This document shows, piece by piece, positions 6,994-10,040 of a stretch of DNA of 10,040 nucleotides (its first letter is position 1; each line of letters starts with the position of its first letter). The position numbers and the translations under genes were made by a program. Below the pieces are notes generated by a model. The model ran no database searches and had not been told where the DNA came from. It saw only the letters and a program-made list of their open reading frames with translations. This DNA is from Enteropsectra breve (taxonomy: Eukaryota > Microsporidia), in assembly GCA_024243835.1 (NCBI GenBank), contig JALPMN010000469.1:1-10040 (forward strand), read 5' to 3'.

Positions 6994-8277
6994 ATGTTCT
7001 TAGGTTTATTCTTACAGTATGCGACTTCAGGTGTCAGGAGTGCTCCGTTAGCACCCAGTAGTGATCCAATTAAATATGGCTATGGCAGTCACCAGAGGGG
7101 GATAGATATTATCTATTTTTCAGACTCCCGTTGTCTGTCTTACCTTGAGCTAATGGAATCAAAAAAATTTGCGACAGAGATTGAGAATGCTGAAAATGAG
7201 CTCCAGCAATATGTAAAATCTCAGGGGGTTAATAAAACAGAGTGCAATAAAGTTCCAGGATTAGAGGGAGTGTATTTCGCTCAAGGAAAAGTACGAGGGC
7301 TTACTTTCGTCAATGGTTTTTATCTACCTCACCTTACGGATATTGTGAAGTATCGCCGAAATTTACAAAATTTAGTCGGCGAACAATATGTAAAGCTTAT
7401 TTATCATTTTCGTTTGTTGGTAAGAATGTATGCTAGCTTGAAATTCAGCACTGGTGTGCAGACGAATACGTGCTTTCCTTTCAGAATCACAGATCGAAAA
7501 ATAACTGCATCTCTAGATAAAAATATTTTATTTGCACTAAATGTCGTTTACGCGATGGAAATGGCAGAAAACTTAAAGAGTTACCGAAAAATTGTATCAA
7601 GATTTGATGAGTTCGATAAAAATAAGCACAAAGATATTGACTATTCCGATATTGCCGCACACCTTGTAGATCGTCCTTACCATAATGATATTTTGAAGGG
7701 ATGGGTTGCAGAAATTAAAAGCTCATTGGATGAAATACCTGAACTCAAGGCTGCAATTGCATTATTATCAATCAAAAAAATAAGTGGAAGTTCAATCGGC
7801 CAAAGATATGGTATCAGAAAAGCGTACATAAGCCATAAAAAATTCAACATCGATCATTCTTATAACGTAAAAGGAGAAATAGTAGCAAATATAAATGAAA
7901 CAAGCTTGCTGGAGGACAATCAGAAAGTAGATTTTGAGGAAATGCTTCTCACTAAGACCATGCCTACAATTCTAAACATTACACTAACAGCCAGTGATTT
8001 TGCTGAGTACTACACTACGCTATTTTACTACACGCGTTTAGTTACCAGCATCAAAAAAATCGTATTTACATTCTCTGAAATCAATCCATTGAAAAAAGTA
8101 ATCTTAGGTAAGGACTATAAGGAAAATATGCTACGCTTTATTGACTTGGTAGTAAAAAATATAGTTGGCGATCGCGAAATTGTATGTTGCGCAGAAGGTG
8201 TTGCGCATGATAAGGTTTTTGTTGAAGCGCTTGAGGTCATCAAGAACATCCCTTCTATAAAACATAAACTTAATTAA
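6994..8277 (+). CDS. Family copy C: putative secreted protein, tandem duplicate of copy B
   Basis: 427 residues, same length and start as copy B. The frame stays open for a few codons upstream of this ATG, but no earlier in-frame ATG is close and the B alignment supports this start. The leader MFLGLFLQYATSGVRSA is slightly more hydrophobic than in B. Residues 18-46 are almost identical to B. The region of about residues 95-180 and 205-245 is strongly diverged, and the block around DFAEYYTTLFYYTRLVTS is identical. All family landmarks seen in B are kept (LMESK, LDKNILFALNVV, IPELKAAIAL). No lesion is present, so both copies look functional. Function is not recognisable; the divergence pattern suggests a protein whose middle faces a variable partner. 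Confidence 0.88.
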   Translation: MFLGLFLQYATSGVRSAPLAPSSDPIKYGYGSHQRGIDIIYFSDSRCLSYLELMESKKFATEIENAENELQQYVKSQGVNKTECNKVPGLEGVYFAQGKVRGLTFVNGFYLPHLTDIVKYRRNLQNLVGEQYVKLIYHFRLLVRMYASLKFSTGVQTNTCFPFRITDRKITASLDKNILFALNVVYAMEMAENLKSYRKIVSRFDEFDKNKHKDIDYSDIAAHLVDRPYHNDILKGWVAEIKSSLDEIPELKAAIALLSIKKISGSSIGQRYGIRKAYISHKKFNIDHSYNVKGEIVANINETSLLEDNQKVDFEEMLLTKTMPTILNITLTASDFAEYYTTLFYYTRLVTSIKKIVFTFSEINPLKKVILGKDYKENMLRFIDLVVKNIVGDREIVCCAEGVAHDKVFVEALEVIKNIPSIKHKLN

Positions 8278-8809
8278 ATTCATTTGGACTTATTTTGGAT
8301 TAAAATGTTATTATGAGCATTGTGTGATAGAACTGTAAACCAGGCTTCGTAAAATCCATGAAATTTACATTTATTCTCATAGAACAGATGCAAAGTCTGG
8401 TTTCAACTGTGCGTTGGCTTGGTTTTATTGTTTATGAATAAGAATGATGATTAAGGCATAGTAATATATTTTATGAAAGTATAAAATTAAAATATGAAGA
8501 GATGCTATCATGTTTGGTTAGCAAAGAATTCTTTTGCATGGAACACATTAAAAAACTTACAAATAGTTTAATAAATCAAATAAAGTGCTTAAATGAAGGA
8601 TTGTAAATGACGCACTGAACGGATTTCCATCATTAAGCCTGTTGTGGGCGCTCTTACTTAATTTTAATAAGGAAAATATCAGATTATACTATTTTCTTTC
8701 AGTTTAAAGATGTACTTTTGCTTCAAGTGAATAAAAGCAAACTTATGTATTTTCTAAATGCACGAATGTGATCGATGATATTAAAAATTTTTGCAAAATA
8801 ATAATCCTC
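8278..8809. other. Spacer between copies C and D
   Basis: The first 280 bases are the duplicated 3' flank also found after copy B. The remainder (8557-8809) is unique AT-rich DNA that should contain the promoter of copy D, but the 30-nt box of B and C is not seen there. No other gene is supported. Confidence 0.5.
8431..8463 (+). repeat. 33-nt identical 3'-flank block, copy C
   Basis: Exact partner of 5448-5480, also about 155 bp after the stop codon. Surrounding flank has many substitutions and small indels, making the uninterrupted identity stand out. Confidence 0.55.
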
Positions 8810-9985
8810 ATGTATTTTGAATGTCTTTTACTACATGCTTTCGTATGGCTTGGAAGAGCAGTTTCTCTCCAAGATGCTAATCCACCTCAGCCATTAGACA
8901 GTGAAACAGGCCGTCGTATAGTTCTATTCAACGAAAGGCAGTCTGTAAGTTTTGACTACAATTTTCTAATGGAATCTGAAACACTAAGACTGCACATTAA
9001 TAATGCTGAAAGAAACTATATGGAAAATGCCAAAAATAAAAAGACAGAAGTCGGGTGTATGAACGAGCGTGTATCTTTGGATGGAATAGTGCCCTCAAAA
9101 TCAAATACGGATTTGAAGTTGAGGATATCAGATTCTTTCGACTTGAAAATACTAAGCACAATAATGAAAATGCGGCATGAATTTGTAAGATCCATTAATA
9201 CCAAGTACTTGCGTAATATTTTCGCCTTCTCATCTTTTTTAAGAACGTATGCTTATTTAAACTTCAGTCCTAATATGCAAACTATGGCATGCTTACCCTA
9301 CAGCGTGTATCAAAAAGCACAGCCAATGGATAAAAATGTGGTATTTGCACTAAATATTATTTATAAACTCGCGGAGCTTGGACACTTGAGATACTACAAG
9401 AGGGTAGTGTCAAATATTAGAGAATTTGACAAAGATCTTCTACAAGTGAACAATGCTGCAATAGGCGATTTCACCCCTGAAAAGCTTTTGCAGAAAATAC
9501 TTGTTCAACTACCTGAAGTCAAATCAGCAATTGCACTGTGCGAAGTTAAAAAAGATAAAAAGATTGTCATTCGGCACGAAAGTTTCAATTTTACACTTGC
9601 TTGCTGCAAAAGTGGAGAAATAATTTCAGAAATAGCGGGGAAAAAGCATTTCTGGTACAGAGATGAAATTGATATTGAGCAAATGCTTCTTTCTAGAGAT
9701 GAATACAGAATTTTGAGAATCGTACTGCCCATTCACGATCTTCCAGAGTATTGTCGTGCGATACTTCATTACCTACACTTAGTGAGGAGCACAACAAAAA
9801 TAATATTTGCATTTACTGAGGCAACTTTCATCGATAAAATTGTCTTTAATTGGACGGGTAAAAGCAGTCTAGTAAAGAGCGTAGATTTCTTGTCAAAAAA
9901 TATATGCGTCAATAGGTATGTTTCATTTTTTTGGTATAGTAAAACACGATTTTTAGTATACCAAAAGTTTTTGAATTGGGTATAG
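8810..9985 (+). CDS. Family copy D: putative secreted paralogue, C-terminus replaced by an inserted repeat
   Basis: 391 residues from the ATG at 8810; the frame runs open upstream to a GTG at 8768 but without an ATG. The leader MYFECLLLHAFVWLGRAVS is a convincing signal peptide with likely cleavage near residue 19. Family landmarks follow: NFLMESETL, a Cys before SLDG, MDKNVVFALNIIY, LPEVKSAIAL, IRHESFNF, and LRIVLPIHDLPEYCRAILHYLHLVRS. The match to B and C holds up to KNICVNR (compare KNIVGDR). The final 22 residues (YVSFF through FLNWV) and the TAG stop are encoded by the inverted-repeat element that begins at 9917. The family's last 35 or so residues are thus missing. It may be a truncated but expressed protein or a recently disabled gene. 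Family membership is firm and function unknown. Confidence 0.8.
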   Translation: MYFECLLLHAFVWLGRAVSLQDANPPQPLDSETGRRIVLFNERQSVSFDYNFLMESETLRLHINNAERNYMENAKNKKTEVGCMNERVSLDGIVPSKSNTDLKLRISDSFDLKILSTIMKMRHEFVRSINTKYLRNIFAFSSFLRTYAYLNFSPNMQTMACLPYSVYQKAQPMDKNVVFALNIIYKLAELGHLRYYKRVVSNIREFDKDLLQVNNAAIGDFTPEKLLQKILVQLPEVKSAIALCEVKKDKKIVIRHESFNFTLACCKSGEIISEIAGKKHFWYRDEIDIEQMLLSRDEYRILRIVLPIHDLPEYCRAILHYLHLVRSTTKIIFAFTEATFIDKIVFNWTGKSSLVKSVDFLSKNICVNRYVSFFWYSKTRFLVYQKFLNWV

Positions 9986-10026
9986 TAAAATTTAAAGAAA
10001 TTGGTATACTAAAAAAATGAAACATA
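9917..10026. repeat. 110-bp inverted-repeat element with four GTATA motifs, MITE-like
   Basis: Perfect 16-bp terminal inverted repeats bound the stretch: TATGTTTCATTTTTTT (9917-9932) and its reverse complement (10011-10026). Between them lie four copies of an 8-bp near-palindrome related to GGTATACT, at 9933, 9955 (opposite orientation), 9979 and 10003, spaced 22, 24 and 24 bp and usually flanked by TT and AAAA. The ends read TA at both termini, which could be part of the repeat or a TA target duplication. It interrupts copy D in its conserved C-terminal region. It has no coding capacity of its own, so a non-autonomous DNA transposon or MITE is the best guess. Only 14 bases follow, so a longer element cannot be excluded. 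Confidence 0.6.
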
Positions 10027-10040
10027 AAATAATTTTTACC

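Larger units (their letters stand above)
6770..8556 (+). repeat. Tandem duplication unit 2 (family copy C and flanks)
   Basis: Direct-repeat partner of unit 1. The open frames are the same length and align without indels. Flank similarity ends near 8550, and family copy D starts about 250 bp later. The upstream edge is placed by the shared palindromic word (6785-6794) and is approximate. Confidence 0.8.

Noticed and set aside
8768..8809. GTG start at 8768 giving a longer copy D
   Set aside because: Non-ATG starts are not expected in a eukaryotic nuclear gene, and the ATG at 8810 begins a good signal peptide that matches the leaders of B and C.
1..10040. CRISPR array, tRNA, rRNA, prophage or bacterial operon
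   Set aside because: No regularly spaced repeats beyond the 110-bp element, no cloverleaf-like or rRNA-like sequence, and no Shine-Dalgarno-spaced gene runs; gene content is eukaryotic.

Overview
The window looks like intron-poor, AT-rich nuclear DNA of a small eukaryotic genome, most likely a microsporidian. Genes are uninterrupted and about 390-600 codons long. They include an expanded family of putative secreted proteins of unknown function and one degenerate ubiquitin-protease-like gene, whose ATG directly follows a CCC with an AAATTT-like tract upstream, the arrangement described at microsporidian start codons. A dead Tc1/mariner copy is also present. No marker gene fixes the species, so the organism call is inference (about 65% sure).

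Layout: (1) 1-1815 (+) is the 3' part of a long paralogue, family copy A, which begins before the window. (2) 1957-3123 (-), convergent with A, is a membrane-anchored protein that reads as a USP-type deubiquitinase with its catalytic residues replaced. (3) 3124 to about 3790 is AT-rich spacer with no recognisable gene. (4) About 3790-5572 and 6770-8556 are two copies of a roughly 1.8 kb direct repeat, each holding one 427-codon family gene (copies B and C) plus shared flanks. (5) Between them, about 5740-6650 (-), lies a Tc1/mariner (DD34E) transposase pseudogene with a frameshift and four in-frame stops. (6) 8810-9985 (+) is a fourth paralogue, copy D, whose last 22 codons and stop come from a 110-bp inverted-repeat element at 9917-10026.

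Four members of one gene family, all on the + strand, thus form a tandem cluster. Shared blocks include [DE]KNxxFAxN, a P-x-[LV]-K-[AS]-A-I block and an LxIxLxxxDxxEYxxxxxxYxRLxxS block. Copies B, C and D start with a hydrophobic leader, so export from the parasite cell is plausible. B and C are about 70% identical overall, but differences concentrate in the middle and are mostly amino-acid-changing there, while the C-terminal block and parts of the flanks are nearly identical. This is the pattern expected of a rapidly evolving, perhaps host-facing, multigene family maintained by duplication and gene conversion. No biochemical function can be read from the sequence.
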